Shown piece after piece: positions 43,481 to 52,170 of a stretch of DNA of 64,000 nucleotides; the first letter of the stretch is position 1, and every line of letters begins with the position of its first letter. The position numbers were made by a program, and so were the translations under genes. The notes below the pieces were generated by a model. That model made no database searches. It worked only from the letters and a program-made list of their open reading frames with translations, and was not told where the DNA came from. Source of the DNA: Oscillospiraceae bacterium (GTDB lineage Bacteria > Bacillota > Clostridia > Oscillospirales > Ruminococcaceae); assembly GCA_020024285.1 (NCBI GenBank), contig JAHHTZ010000001.1, positions 62,001 to 126,000 of the forward strand. The letters are read 5' to 3'.

Positions 43481-46270
43481 ATGGCTCAAGATTATAACAA
43501 AACACTAAATCTTGTGAAAACAGATTTTAACATGAGAGCCGCCTTGCCACAGCGTGAACCAGGTATGGTCGAAAAATGGCAGGAACAGGATCTCTATCAC
43601 AAGATGGTAGAAAACAATAAGGGGAAACCGCTTTATGTTCTGCACGATGGTCCGCCTTACGCAAATGGCGATATTCATTTGGGAACAGCTTTGAACAAGG
43701 TGCTCAAGGATATCATTGTTCGTCAGAAAAACATGAGTGGATTCCAGTCTCCGTATATCCCAGGTTGGGACACCCACGGTCTTCCGATCGAGCTGAAGGC
43801 TCGCAAAAAAGCAGGGGTATCCAACAATATCTCTCCTGTTGAATTGAGAAAGATTTGCAAGGAATTTGCACTTCATTATGTAGATACCCAGAGAAAACAG
43901 TTTGAACGTCTTGGTGTGCTGGGTGACTTTGATAATCCATATTTGACCTTGAAACCTGAATTTGAAGCAAAACAAATTGAAGTATTCGGGAAAATGGCAA
44001 CCAAAGGTTACATTTACAAAGGCTTGAAGCCGGTTTACTGGTGCCCTGAGTGCTCCACTGCATTGGCAGAAGCAGAAATCGAGTATGAGGAAGATCCTTG
44101 CCTGTCCATCTATGTAAAATTTGATGTGAAAGATGATAAGGGAAAATTGGCAGCACTTGGTGCTGATTTGAGCAAAACCTACTTTGTGATCTGGACCACC
44201 ACCACATGGACACTTCCGGGCAACATGGCAATCTGTGTAGGCCCTGAATATGAATACTGCCTTGTAAAAGCAAACGGCGAGTATTATGTAATTGCACGCG
44301 AATTGATCGAAACGACCATGAAGGCTGCTTCCATTGAAGAATACGAAATTTGCGGTTCTCTCTCCGGCAAAGATCTCGAATACATGGTATGCAAGCATCC
44401 ATTCATGGATCGCGATTCTTTGGTTATCGTGGGAGATCATGTAACCTTGGACAGCGGTACCGGCTGCGTTCATACAGCGCCCGGACACGGTGTGGAAGAC
44501 TTTGAAGTTTGTGTCAACAATTACCCGGAAATCAAAATCGTAGTTCCTGTTGATGCAAACGGCGTTCTGACAGAAGCTGCCGGAAAATTTGCAGGTCTTT
44601 CCACAAACGATGCAAACAAAGCAATCGCAGACGATTTGACTGCATCCGGTCATATGTTTGCAGTAGAAAAGATCATCCACCAGTATCCACACTGCTGGAG
44701 ATGTAAAAATCCAATCATCTACCGTGCAACAGAACAGTGGTTCTGCTCTGTGGAGGACTTCAAAGAAGATGCTCTGAAAGCAATCGAAGGCATCAACTGG
44801 ATCCCATCTTGGGGCGAAGGCCGCATCAAGAATATGGTCAGCGACCGTTCCGACTGGTGCATTTCCAGACAGAGAATCTGGGGTGTTCCGATCCCGATCT
44901 TCTACTGCGAACAGTGCGGTGAGGTGCATGTGGACGAAGAATCCATCAAAGCAGTTTCAGACTTGTTTGCAAAAGAGGGCTCCGATGCATGGTGGACCCA
45001 TGAAGCAGCAGATATTTTGCCAAAGGGAACAAAGTGCAAAAAATGCGGCTGTGAATCCTTCCGCAAGGAAAGCGACATTATGGACGTTTGGTTCGATTCC
45101 GGTACAACACATGCTTCTGTCCTCAGCACAAACGAGAACATGAAGTGGCCATGCGACCTCTACCTTGAAGGTGCAGACCAATACCGCGGCTGGTTCCAGT
45201 CCTCCTTGCTGACTTCCGTTGCATGGAAAGGCGTTGCTCCTTATAAGAATGTATGCACACACGGATGGGTAGTCGATGCTCAGGGCCGTACCATGCATAA
45301 ATCGCTTGGAAACGGTATCGCTCCGGAAGAAATCATCAAAGACTACGGCGCAGATATCCTCCGTCTGTGGGTTGCTTCCTCCGACTATCATTCTGATATT
45401 CGTATTTCTCCGGATATCCTCAAACAGCTTTCTGAGGTATATCGCAAGATCCGCAACACCGCCCGCTATATTTTGGGTAACCTGTATGACTTTAACCCGG
45501 ATACAGACTGCGTAGAAGATCATCAGCTGACCGAGCTGGATCGCTGGGCTCTGGCTACTTTGGACAACCTTGCCAAAGAGTGCAACAAAGCATATGATAA
45601 CTTCGACTTCCATCTCGTATATCATGCAGTTCATAACTTCTGCACCATTGATATGTCCAACTTCTACCTGGATATCATCAAGGATCGTCTGTATGTTGAA
45701 GCTCCGGATTCTGTTTCTCGTCGTGCAGCTCAGACAACGATCTACCGCATTTTGAGAGATATGACCTTGCTGTTCGCGCCGATCCTCGCGTTTACATGCG
45801 ATGAAATCTGGCAGTACATCCCGAAAACAAAAGATCTCAATGCAGAATCTGTTGTTCTCAATGAAATGCCAAAAGGCGGCATCTCCAAAGAAACTCCGGA
45901 ATTTATGGAGAAATGGGAACATATCCATGCAATCCGTGATGATGTAAATAAGGTATTGGAGGATGCCCGCGCTGCTAAAACAATCGGTAAGGCTCTAGAA
46001 GCAAAAGTGACCTTGACCTGCACCGGTGATCAGATGAAATTCCTTCAGGAAAATGTTGCGATTTTGGAAACCGTGTTTATTGTTTCTAAGGTTGAGCTTG
46101 TTGATGCAGCACCGGAAAAATCTACCGGTTCGATAGAAGGACTGGCTGTTTCTGTTACAAAGGCAGACGGACAGAAATGCGAACGCTGCTGGGTATACAG
46201 TGATACGGTTGGTTCTGACCCAGAACATCCAACCCTTTGCGCACGCTGCAGCAAAATTTTAAGCAAATAA
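43481..46270 (+). CDS. ileS: Isoleucyl-tRNA synthetase
   Basis: 929 residues, class I synthetase. The HIGH region is PPYANGDIHLGTALNK, the editing domain contains WTTTTWTLPGNMAIC, and the KMSKS loop reads MHKSLGN, a variant in which the first Lys is replaced. The C-terminus has zinc ligands in CERCWVYSD and LCARC. Size matches the bacterial (not eukaryote-like, mupirocin-resistant) type. It has no T-box in the 52 bases before it and is presumably read through from divIVA. GGGAGAGG precedes the ATG. Confidence 0.95.
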   Translation: MAQDYNKTLNLVKTDFNMRAALPQREPGMVEKWQEQDLYHKMVENNKGKPLYVLHDGPPYANGDIHLGTALNKVLKDIIVRQKNMSGFQSPYIPGWDTHGLPIELKARKKAGVSNNISPVELRKICKEFALHYVDTQRKQFERLGVLGDFDNPYLTLKPEFEAKQIEVFGKMATKGYIYKGLKPVYWCPECSTALAEAEIEYEEDPCLSIYVKFDVKDDKGKLAALGADLSKTYFVIWTTTTWTLPGNMAICVGPEYEYCLVKANGEYYVIARELIETTMKAASIEEYEICGSLSGKDLEYMVCKHPFMDRDSLVIVGDHVTLDSGTGCVHTAPGHGVEDFEVCVNNYPEIKIVVPVDANGVLTEAAGKFAGLSTNDANKAIADDLTASGHMFAVEKIIHQYPHCWRCKNPIIYRATEQWFCSVEDFKEDALKAIEGINWIPSWGEGRIKNMVSDRSDWCISRQRIWGVPIPIFYCEQCGEVHVDEESIKAVSDLFAKEGSDAWWTHEAADILPKGTKCKKCGCESFRKESDIMDVWFDSGTTHASVLSTNENMKWPCDLYLEGADQYRGWFQSSLLTSVAWKGVAPYKNVCTHGWVVDAQGRTMHKSLGNGIAPEEIIKDYGADILRLWVASSDYHSDIRISPDILKQLSEVYRKIRNTARYILGNLYDFNPDTDCVEDHQLTELDRWALATLDNLAKECNKAYDNFDFHLVYHAVHNFCTIDMSNFYLDIIKDRLYVEAPDSVSRRAAQTTIYRILRDMTLLFAPILAFTCDEIWQYIPKTKDLNAESVVLNEMPKGGISKETPEFMEKWEHIHAIRDDVNKVLEDARAAKTIGKALEAKVTLTCTGDQMKFLQENVAILETVFIVSKVELVDAAPEKSTGSIEGLAVSVTKADGQKCERCWVYSDTVGSDPEHPTLCARCSKILSK

Positions 46271-46278
46271 TTGTTCCT

Positions 46279-46315
46279 ATAGCGGTGCAAGTTGATTGCG
46301 CCGCTATTTTATTTT
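46279..46315 (+). terminator. Terminator between ileS and lspA
   Basis: ATAGCGGTGCAA (46279-46290) pairs with TTGCGCCGCTAT (46296-46307), with one mismatch or wobble, followed by T's. It might only reduce lspA expression, since no good promoter is visible after it. Confidence 0.75.
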
Positions 46316-46332
46316 ATAAAAGGAGAATGTGA

Positions 46333-46857
46333 ATGTTTGTATATCTCTCTTTGGCAATCGCTGTTCTTTTGATCATCATAGATCAGGCAATCAAGTTTTG
46401 GGCAGCATCCAGTTTGAAGCTGATCCCAACGATTCCGCTGATTCAAGATGTGCTGCATCTGACGTACCGCGAAAATAAAGGGGCTGCTTTCAGCATTCTG
46501 GAAGGAAAGACATTCTTTTTGATTATCATTACAGCTGCCATGCTTTTGGTAATGCTCTACATCCTTCTGAAAAAAGTTATGACCCACCCTGTAATCGTTT
46601 CTGCATTTTCTCTGATTATTGCTGGGGGAATCGGAAATCTGATCGATCGTATCTTCCGTCCGGGAGGGATCGTTGTAGATTATATCGATTTTCGCCTGAT
46701 CAATTTTCCGGTCTTTAATTTCGCAGACATTTGTGTTGTGATCGGAACGGCACTCTTTATCATTTACCTCATCTTCCTGGAACCAAAGGAAGAAAAGAAA
46801 AAGAAGCAAACGAAGGAAGATCCTTCGCAAAATGGCGGAGCTGATGAGAATGAATAG
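46333..46857 (+). CDS. lspA: Lipoprotein signal peptidase (signal peptidase II)
   Basis: 174 residues with four hydrophobic segments. The catalytic aspartates are in IGNLIDRIF and FPVFNFADICVV. DQAIKFWA near the N-terminus is typical. It cleaves before the lipidated Cys of prolipoproteins; three predicted substrates are in this window (8579, 25644, 59018). A Lys-rich tail, EEKKKKQTKED, is an added feature. AAGGAG precedes the ATG, and the stop overlaps rluD. Confidence 0.93.
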   Translation: MFVYLSLAIAVLLIIIDQAIKFWAASSLKLIPTIPLIQDVLHLTYRENKGAAFSILEGKTFFLIIITAAMLLVMLYILLKKVMTHPVIVSAFSLIIAGGIGNLIDRIFRPGGIVVDYIDFRLINFPVFNFADICVVIGTALFIIYLIFLEPKEEKKKKQTKEDPSQNGGADENE

Positions 46858-47776
46858 AACTCAAATCGTGACACCGGAATCCGAAGGAAGCCGTCTTGAT
46901 AAATGGATCTCCGAGACTTTTGAGGAGCAAACCCGCTCCTCCGCCCAGAAGCTATTGGAAAGCGGCGTAGTTTTGCTCAACGGAAAAACCTGCTCTGAAA
47001 AGAACTACAAGGTGAAGGCAGGGGATCAGGTTGAGCTTCCTGTTTTAGAGCTTCAGGAATTGGAAGTTTGTGCAGAAGATATCCCGCTGGATATCGTTTA
47101 TGAGGACCACGATATCTTGGTGGTCAACAAGCCGAAAAATATGGTTGTCCACCCGGCGGCTGGAAATCCCTCAGGGACCCTTGTTAATGCACTGATTCAT
47201 CACTGCGGACCGCTGACTTGCATCAACGGTGATTTTCGGCAGGGGATCGTTCATCGTATCGACAAAGATACGAGCGGCCTTCTCGTTGTTGCGAAAACGG
47301 ATGAAGCATACGAAGGTTTGGCATCCCAAGTGCGAGAACATTCCATGCAGCGTTACTATGAGGCTGTGGTTTACGGAGGGTTTCGAAGTGACTTCGGAAC
47401 GATAGATGCTCCGTTGGGGCGTCATCCGGTGGATCGGAAAAAGATTGCTGTACTAAAAGCCACCGATGAAAATGCAAGAAGCGCAGTGACTCATTATAAG
47501 GTTTTGAAGCGCTATCAGGGATTTACCCATCTTCAGCTGAAACTGGAAACAGGGCGGACTCATCAAATCCGCGTTCATATGGCGCATTTTGGTCACCCTG
47601 TCGCAGGCGACCCTGTCTATGGTCCGAAAAAATGCATCAAACAGCTGGGAGGACAATGCCTTCATGCAAAGACATTGGGATTCATCCACCCAATCACAAA
47701 AGAGGAGATGCTTTTTGACAGCCCGCTTCCAGACTATTTCTCTCGTTTTCTTGCAACCCTGCATCCGATCGAATAA
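46850..47776 (+). CDS. rluD: Ribosomal large subunit pseudouridine synthase, RluD family
   Basis: 308 residues. An N-terminal S4 domain (SRLDKWISETFEEQTRSSAQ) leads to the pseudouridine synthase fold with the catalytic Asp in HRIDKDTSGLLVVAK, plus LETGRTHQIRVHMAHFGHP. It most likely modifies 23S rRNA; the exact site cannot be told. I chose the ATG at 46850, overlapping lspA by eight bases; an ATG at 46832 would add six residues. Confidence 0.92.
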   Translation: MNRTQIVTPESEGSRLDKWISETFEEQTRSSAQKLLESGVVLLNGKTCSEKNYKVKAGDQVELPVLELQELEVCAEDIPLDIVYEDHDILVVNKPKNMVVHPAAGNPSGTLVNALIHHCGPLTCINGDFRQGIVHRIDKDTSGLLVVAKTDEAYEGLASQVREHSMQRYYEAVVYGGFRSDFGTIDAPLGRHPVDRKKIAVLKATDENARSAVTHYKVLKRYQGFTHLQLKLETGRTHQIRVHMAHFGHPVAGDPVYGPKKCIKQLGGQCLHAKTLGFIHPITKEEMLFDSPLPDYFSRFLATLHPIE

Positions 47777-47780
47777 TATG

Positions 47781-47821
47781 ATCCCATCCTTATTTTCAAG
47801 CGATAAGGATGGGATTTTTTC
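47781..47821 (+). terminator. Terminator after rluD
   Basis: ATCCCATCCTTAT (47781-47793) and ATAAGGATGGGAT (47803-47815) form a 13-bp stem followed by T's. It ends the division cluster transcript. Confidence 0.95.
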
Positions 47822-47848
47822 AGGGAAGTCTTTATCTGAAATATTTGG

Positions 47849-47877
47849 TTGAATACTGGTATAAAAAATGATATACT
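47849..47877 (+). promoter_or_regulatory. Promoter of the transketolase genes
   Basis: TTGAAT at 47849-47854, 17 bases, TATACT at 47872-47877. The leader of about 90 bases shows no strong structure. Confidence 0.75.
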
Positions 47878-47975
47878 GTAAATGTTGAGAATCAGTGGGG
47901 AAATTACATCGTTTAATTTCAGAAAGAATGCCTCGTTGTATTTCTACATAATTGATATTTTAAGGAGGACGAACC

Positions 47976-48818
47976 ATGAACCAGACGTTAAAAAAAGAAC
48001 TGTCGTTGGCTGCATGTAAAATCCGTATGGGCGCAATTGAAGGGGTTCATTGTGCAAAATCCGGTCATCCGGGTGGCTCTTTGTCTGCAGCAGATATTAT
48101 TGCTTACCTCTACTTTAAGGAAATGAACATTGATCCAAAAGACCCGAAAAAAGAAGACCGCGACCGCTTTGTGCTTTCCAAAGGGCACATTGCACCGGCA
48201 TTGTATGCTGCGCTTGCAAATAAGGGATATTTCCCAGTCGAGGAATTGAAAACACTCCGCAAAATCGGCTCCAGACTGCAGGGACATCCTGACATGAAGC
48301 ACATCCCAGGTGTTGATATGAGCACCGGTTCTCTCGGACAGGGCATCTCCGCTGCATGCGGTATGGCAAAAGCAGCTAAATTGATGCAGAAGGACTTCCG
48401 TGTTTATGCTGTTCTCGGTGACGGTGAAATTCAGGAAGGTCAGGTATGGGAAGCATCGATGTTTGCAGGTCACAATCATCTGGACAACCTTTGCATCGTT
48501 GTTGACAACAACGGCTTGCAGATCGACGGAAGCATTGAAGATGTATGTTCTCCATATCCTATCGATGAAAAATTCAAAGCATTCAATTTCCATGTAATCA
48601 ACATCGATGGACATAATCTTGATGAGATCGAAGCAGCTTTTGAAGAGGCGAGAGCAACAAAGGGACAGCCTACTGCAATCATTGCAAAAACCGTAAAAGG
48701 CAAGGGCGTTTCTTTCATGGAGAATCAGGCATCATGGCACGGAAGCGCACCGAATGATGAGCAGTACGAAGTTGCTATGAGCGAATTAAAAGCCGCCTTG
48801 GCAGAATTGGAGGCATAA
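47976..48818 (+). CDS. Transketolase, N-terminal (thiamine-binding) subunit
   Basis: 280 residues, the TPP-binding half of a split transketolase. SGHPGGSLSAADIIAYLYF and the Mg/TPP motif GDGEIQEGQVWEA with a following NNGLQIDG are intact. Together with the next gene it moves two-carbon units in the pentose phosphate pathway. Split transketolases are frequent in Clostridia and archaea, so this is not a broken gene. AAGGAGGACG precedes the ATG. The partner starts two bases after the stop. Confidence 0.93.
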   Translation: MNQTLKKELSLAACKIRMGAIEGVHCAKSGHPGGSLSAADIIAYLYFKEMNIDPKDPKKEDRDRFVLSKGHIAPALYAALANKGYFPVEELKTLRKIGSRLQGHPDMKHIPGVDMSTGSLGQGISAACGMAKAAKLMQKDFRVYAVLGDGEIQEGQVWEASMFAGHNHLDNLCIVVDNNGLQIDGSIEDVCSPYPIDEKFKAFNFHVINIDGHNLDEIEAAFEEARATKGQPTAIIAKTVKGKGVSFMENQASWHGSAPNDEQYEVAMSELKAALAELEA

Positions 48819-48820
48819 TT

Positions 48821-49765
48821 ATGGCAGATACCGTAAAAATTGCAACAAGAGAAAGCTATGGTAAAGCACTGGCGGAGCTTTCCACGGAATATCCAAATCT
48901 CGTAGTATTGGATGCAGATTTGGCTGGTGCAACCAAAACAGGAACCTTTAAAAAATGCTGCCCAGAGCGTTTTATTGACTGCGGAATTGCAGAAGCAAAT
49001 ATGATCGGCGTTGCAGCAGGTCTTTCTACCTGCGGAATGATTCCATTTGCAAGCTCCTTTGCAATGTTTGCCGCCGGACGTGCATTCGAGCAGATCCGCA
49101 ACTCTGTAGCTTACCCACACCTTAACGTAAAAATCGGTGCAACTCATGCAGGTATTTCTGTAGGTGAAGACGGCGCAACACACCAGTGCTGCGAAGATAT
49201 TGCGCTGATGCGCACCCTTCCGGGCATGGTGATCGTTAACCCGGCTGATGATGTGGAAGCAAGAGCTGCTGTTCGTGCTGCAATCGAATATGTTGGCCCG
49301 ATGTATCTGCGCTTTGGTCGTATGGCTGTTCCTGTCATCAATGATGAACAGAACTATCATTTTGAGCTTGGAAAGGGTATCACTCTGCGTGAAGGAAATG
49401 ATATCACCATCGTTGCAACAGGTCTGATGGTAGCAGAAGCTGTACAAGCAGGAGAAATCCTTGAAAAAGAAGGCATCCATGCAAGAGTAATCAATATCCA
49501 TACAATCAAGCCATTGGATGAAGAACTGATCTGCAAGGCTGCAAAAGAAACCGGCAAAATCATCACAGTGGAGGAGCACTCCGTAATCGGTGGACTTGGC
49601 TCTGCTGTTTGTGATGTAGTTTCTGCAAATTGCCCGGTACCTGTTCTCAAAATGGGTGTTCAGGATGTATTTGGTCACTCCGGTCCCGGCGGCGATCTTA
49701 TTACGGAATTTGGACTGCGCGCAGCAAACATCGTAGAAAATGTAAAGAAAATGCTTTCCAAATAG
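48821..49765 (+). CDS. Transketolase, C-terminal subunit
   Basis: 314 residues: the pyrimidine-binding domain (RESYGKALAELSTEYPNLVV, then FIDCGIAEANMIGVAAGL) and the C-terminal regulatory domain (RVINIHTIKPLDEE and VEEHSVIGGLGSAVCDV). It completes the active site formed with the preceding subunit. Translation is tightly coupled (two-base gap). A terminator follows. Confidence 0.93.
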   Translation: MADTVKIATRESYGKALAELSTEYPNLVVLDADLAGATKTGTFKKCCPERFIDCGIAEANMIGVAAGLSTCGMIPFASSFAMFAAGRAFEQIRNSVAYPHLNVKIGATHAGISVGEDGATHQCCEDIALMRTLPGMVIVNPADDVEARAAVRAAIEYVGPMYLRFGRMAVPVINDEQNYHFELGKGITLREGNDITIVATGLMVAEAVQAGEILEKEGIHARVINIHTIKPLDEELICKAAKETGKIITVEEHSVIGGLGSAVCDVVSANCPVPVLKMGVQDVFGHSGPGGDLITEFGLRAANIVENVKKMLSK

Positions 49766-49824
49766 GAATGTTTTCTTAAAATCAATGTACTATGCAGGGG
49801 AAATAGCGGTTTTTCCCTGTGTAA

Positions 49825-49866
49825 AAAATCCCAGTGTGAATATTGAAGCACACTGGGATTTTCTTC
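49825..49866 (+). terminator. Terminator after the transketolase genes
   Basis: AAAATCCCAGTGTG (49825-49838) and CACACTGGGATTTT (49849-49862) form a 14-bp stem. Confidence 0.85.
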
Positions 49867-49896
49867 TACGCTTAAAGCTAAAAAAGGAGGAGCGAT

Positions 49897-50433
49897 ATGC
49901 TCGAAAATAATATTGGAACAGGCATGAGTGGATGGGGAAATCAGCTCTTTGAGAATTCCGAAACAATCGATACAAAAGAACAGTGCCGTCGTGCTCTCTT
50001 GCGCACAAAAGCGATTACCGCCGGCGAAGACGATCTGATTGCGAATCTTTCCAACACCTCGGCGACATTATGGCAGTTTCTTGAAAGGATCAGCTGGTGC
50101 GGATTCTATCTGATGCGCAATGGGGAGCTGGTTCTCGGTCCATTCCAGGGAAAACCAGCCTGCCGTCGAATTGCTGTTGGAAAAGGGGTCTGCGGAGCAG
50201 CGGTTCAAGAGGATAAGACACAAATCGTCGCAAATGTTTTGGAATTTCCGGGACATATCGCGTGCGACAGTGCATCCCGCTCTGAGATTGTTGTTCCAAT
50301 CCACCATAACGGTCGCGTGATTGCAGTTCTTGACATCGACAGTGCAGAATTCGACCGATTTACAGAAATAGAAAAGGAATATCTGGAAGAATTGTGCCAA
50401 CATCTCGAATCCCAATGTTCCTGGGACATTTAA
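49897..50433 (+). CDS. msrC: Free methionine-(R)-sulfoxide reductase (GAF domain)
   Basis: 178 residues, single GAF domain of the fRMsr (YebR/MsrC) type. The three redox cysteines of the family align as C89 (KPACRRI), C99 (GKGVCGAA) and C123 (FPGHIACDSASRSE), and WCGFYL and SEIVVPI complete the signature. It reduces free methionine-R-sulfoxide. AAGGAGGAG precedes the ATG. There is about a 30-residue N-terminal extension compared with the core. Confidence 0.9.
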   Translation: MLENNIGTGMSGWGNQLFENSETIDTKEQCRRALLRTKAITAGEDDLIANLSNTSATLWQFLERISWCGFYLMRNGELVLGPFQGKPACRRIAVGKGVCGAAVQEDKTQIVANVLEFPGHIACDSASRSEIVVPIHHNGRVIAVLDIDSAEFDRFTEIEKEYLEELCQHLESQCSWDI

Positions 50434-50438
50434 AAGCA

Positions 50439-50465
50439 ATGAGAGCCTTTCGGCTCTCATTTTTA
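50439..50465 (+). terminator. Terminator after the methionine sulfoxide reductase gene
   Basis: ATGAGAGCC (50439-50447), a TTTC-type loop, GGCTCTCAT (50452-50460), then T's. Confidence 0.9.
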
Positions 50466-50494
50466 TCGCTGTTTTCTGAAGCAGGGCAGGGGAG

Positions 50495-50677
50495 TTATCT
50501 GAATTTGTATCCGTTTTGCTTCTTCTCTGTATAGTCAGCCCGGATTGCTTTTATGGTTTCCCAATACATAGTATGGATCTGTGCAGGTGTTTTGCCGGAA
50601 AGGTCTTGATTTTCAAGGTAGAGCATTGTCAATGCCTCTTCTCTTGTGGATGGAAAGGTGTAAAAGCTATCGTCCAT
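50495..50677 (-). CDS. Small hypothetical protein, 60 residues
   Basis: ATG at 50677 with AAAAGGAG eight bases upstream. The product starts MDDSFYTFPSTREEAL and has a helical body with YLENQDLSGKTPAQI and WETIKAIRADY, ending in basic residues. There is no membrane segment and no Cys. It resembles small conserved Clostridia proteins, but I cannot name a family. It lies downstream of tRNA-Thr on the same strand, past the tRNA terminator. Confidence 0.65.
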   Translation of the reverse strand: MDDSFYTFPSTREEALTMLYLENQDLSGKTPAQIHTMYWETIKAIRADYTEKKQNGYKFR

Positions 50678-50710
50678 AGGTTGTTGCTCCTTTTCAAAGT
50701 ATTTGATACA

Positions 50711-50749
50711 ACAAAAACTCCCGAACAGGTAATTTACCGATTCAGGAGT
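50711..50749 (-). terminator. Terminator of the tRNA-Thr transcript
   Basis: On the minus strand ACTCCTGAA pairs with TTCGGGAGT over 9 bp, followed by T's. It lies directly after the tRNA 3' end. Confidence 0.85.
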
Positions 50750-50753
50750 ATTT

Positions 50754-50829
50754 TGGAGCTTGTGACCTGGCTCGAACAGGCGACCTGCTCATTACGAATG
50801 AGCTGCACTACCGACTGTGCTACACAAGC
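50754..50829 (-). tRNA. tRNA-Thr (anticodon CGT)
   Basis: 76 bases including an encoded CCA. The acceptor stem is GCTTGTG/CACAAGC. The anticodon arm is GCTCA-TTCGTAA-TGAGC, giving anticodon CGT (Thr, ACG codons). The T arm has TTCGAGC in a 5-bp stem with one G-T pair, and the discriminator base is T. A rough promoter is visible upstream on the minus strand (CTTGAT and TATAGA with 16 bases between them), and a terminator follows. It is the only tRNA gene in the window. Confidence 0.95.
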
Positions 50830-51021
50830 AAAATATCTGACTTACTCATTCTATACTATATCTCAATAAAAATCAAGCCTTTTTTCCAATTTTTAATCAT
50901 TTATATTCTGCAAGATAAGAAGTGTTTGCATTTATTGTTTCTTTACAATTTATGCTAAAAATTTTTCAGAATAGATGTTATACTATGATACAGAATAGCA
51001 TCTAATCAAAGGAGCATCGTT

Positions 51022-51420
51022 ATGATTCGACAATGGCTGCGTAATTTCATGATTGGGCGATATGGGGTAGATCAGCTATCCATCGCACTTATGATAGGTT
51101 CTGTGATTCTCGGAATCTTTTCTTCGTTTAAGCACTGGTACTTTTTATCGATTTTATCAAGTGCACTGATGTTTTATGTGATTTTCAGGACTTATTCCCG
51201 CAATATCAATCGACGCTGGCAGGAAAATGCATATTTTATGAATGTATGGCAAAGGGCAAAAAAATCGGTTTCGCTTCAAAAACAACGGTTTCGTGATCGT
51301 GCAAGCTATCGTTACTTCACCTGCCCAAACTGTCATCAGACTTTGCGTGTTCCAAAAGGGAAGGGGAGGATCTGCATCACCTGCCCTAAGTGCAAAACAG
51401 AATTGATCCGAAAAACGTAA
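51022..51420 (+). CDS. Small membrane protein with zinc ribbon
   Basis: 132 residues. Two hydrophobic segments (about residues 19-55) are followed by a basic stretch (KKSVSLQKQRFRDRASYRYF) and a C-terminal zinc ribbon CPNCHQTLRVPKGKGRICIT with a following CPKC, so two CxxC knuckles. This is a family widespread in Clostridia without known function. An extended -10 (TG-T-TATACT, -10 at 50979-50984) probably drives it. AAAGGAGC precedes the ATG. Confidence 0.75.
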   Translation: MIRQWLRNFMIGRYGVDQLSIALMIGSVILGIFSSFKHWYFLSILSSALMFYVIFRTYSRNINRRWQENAYFMNVWQRAKKSVSLQKQRFRDRASYRYFTCPNCHQTLRVPKGKGRICITCPKCKTELIRKT

Positions 51421-51430
51421 TTCTTTCTGA

Positions 51431-51468
51431 AAAAAGGCTCATGGTTTCCCATGAGCCTTTTCTTATTC
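51431..51468. terminator. Bidirectional terminator between the zinc-ribbon gene and nth
   Basis: AAAAGGCTCATGG and CCATGAGCCTTTT form a 13-bp stem with a short loop between two convergent genes. Its right arm overlaps the last bases of nth. Confidence 0.85.
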
Positions 51469-52104
51469 GACACTATTTTCAAGAGCATATGTACAAAAGC
51501 TCTTCATACAACAGACAGTGCATTTGGGGCGATTCGCCACGCAGGTGTCACGACCATGAAGAACCAATCTATGGCAAAAATCGTTTGCACGGTCCATCGG
51601 AAGAATTTTGCGCAGCTGCATCTCTACTTTGTATGGGTCTTTTCCTTTTGTCAAGCCGAGGAGGTTGGTGATGCGAATGCAGTGGGTATCGCATACAACA
51701 GCCGGCTTATGAAAAATATCTCCGACAACGAGATTGGCTGTTTTTCTGCCGATTCCGGGGAGCTTTGTCAGTTCTTCCACAGTATCGGGGAGAATACCAT
51801 CATATTCATCGACCAGCATGGTTGCCATCGCAATGAGATCTCTCGCTTTTGTTTTATAGAGTCCGCAGCTTTTTATGATATTCTCAACGTCTTCCAAAGA
51901 AGCATTTTTAAACTCCTCAAGGGAACGATACTTTGCGAAAAGATCCTTCGTAACGATATTTACCCGAACATCCGTACATTGTGCAGCCAGACGGGTGGAC
52001 ATCAGCAGCTCATAGGGACGCTCATATATCAAAGAACAAATTGCTTCGGGATACTGTTTTTCCAAAGCATCTACTGCCATCAAGGCTTTTTCATTTAATT
52101 CCAT
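51463..52104 (-). CDS. nth: Endonuclease III
   Basis: 213 residues. This base-excision glycosylase/AP lyase acts on oxidised pyrimidines. The helix-hairpin-helix is LPGIGRKTANLVVG with catalytic K121, and the activating Asp is D139 in VCDTHCIRI. The 4Fe-4S loop has C188, C195, C198 and C204 in exact C-x6-C-x2-C-x5-C spacing. The stop lies within the shared terminator region. Confidence 0.95.
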   Translation of the reverse strand: MELNEKALMAVDALEKQYPEAICSLIYERPYELLMSTRLAAQCTDVRVNIVTKDLFAKYRSLEEFKNASLEDVENIIKSCGLYKTKARDLIAMATMLVDEYDGILPDTVEELTKLPGIGRKTANLVVGDIFHKPAVVCDTHCIRITNLLGLTKGKDPYKVEMQLRKILPMDRANDFCHRLVLHGRDTCVANRPKCTVCCMKSFCTYALENSVE

Positions 52105-52170
52105 AAATACATCCTTCTTTTAAAAAGTCATTTTTCTTCTATTATAGATTATCCTATTTACCTCAAATAA

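Noticed and set aside
43505..44929. 474-codon minus-strand ORF (and another at 44957-45928)
   Set aside because: Shadows of ileS on the opposite strand, with no signature.
47976..49765. Transketolase as a frameshifted gene
   Set aside because: Two subunits with separate starts and a two-base gap are the normal split form in Clostridia.
50516..50869. 117-codon plus-strand ORF
   Set aside because: It is antisense to a small gene with a good ribosome site, a terminator and tRNA-Thr.
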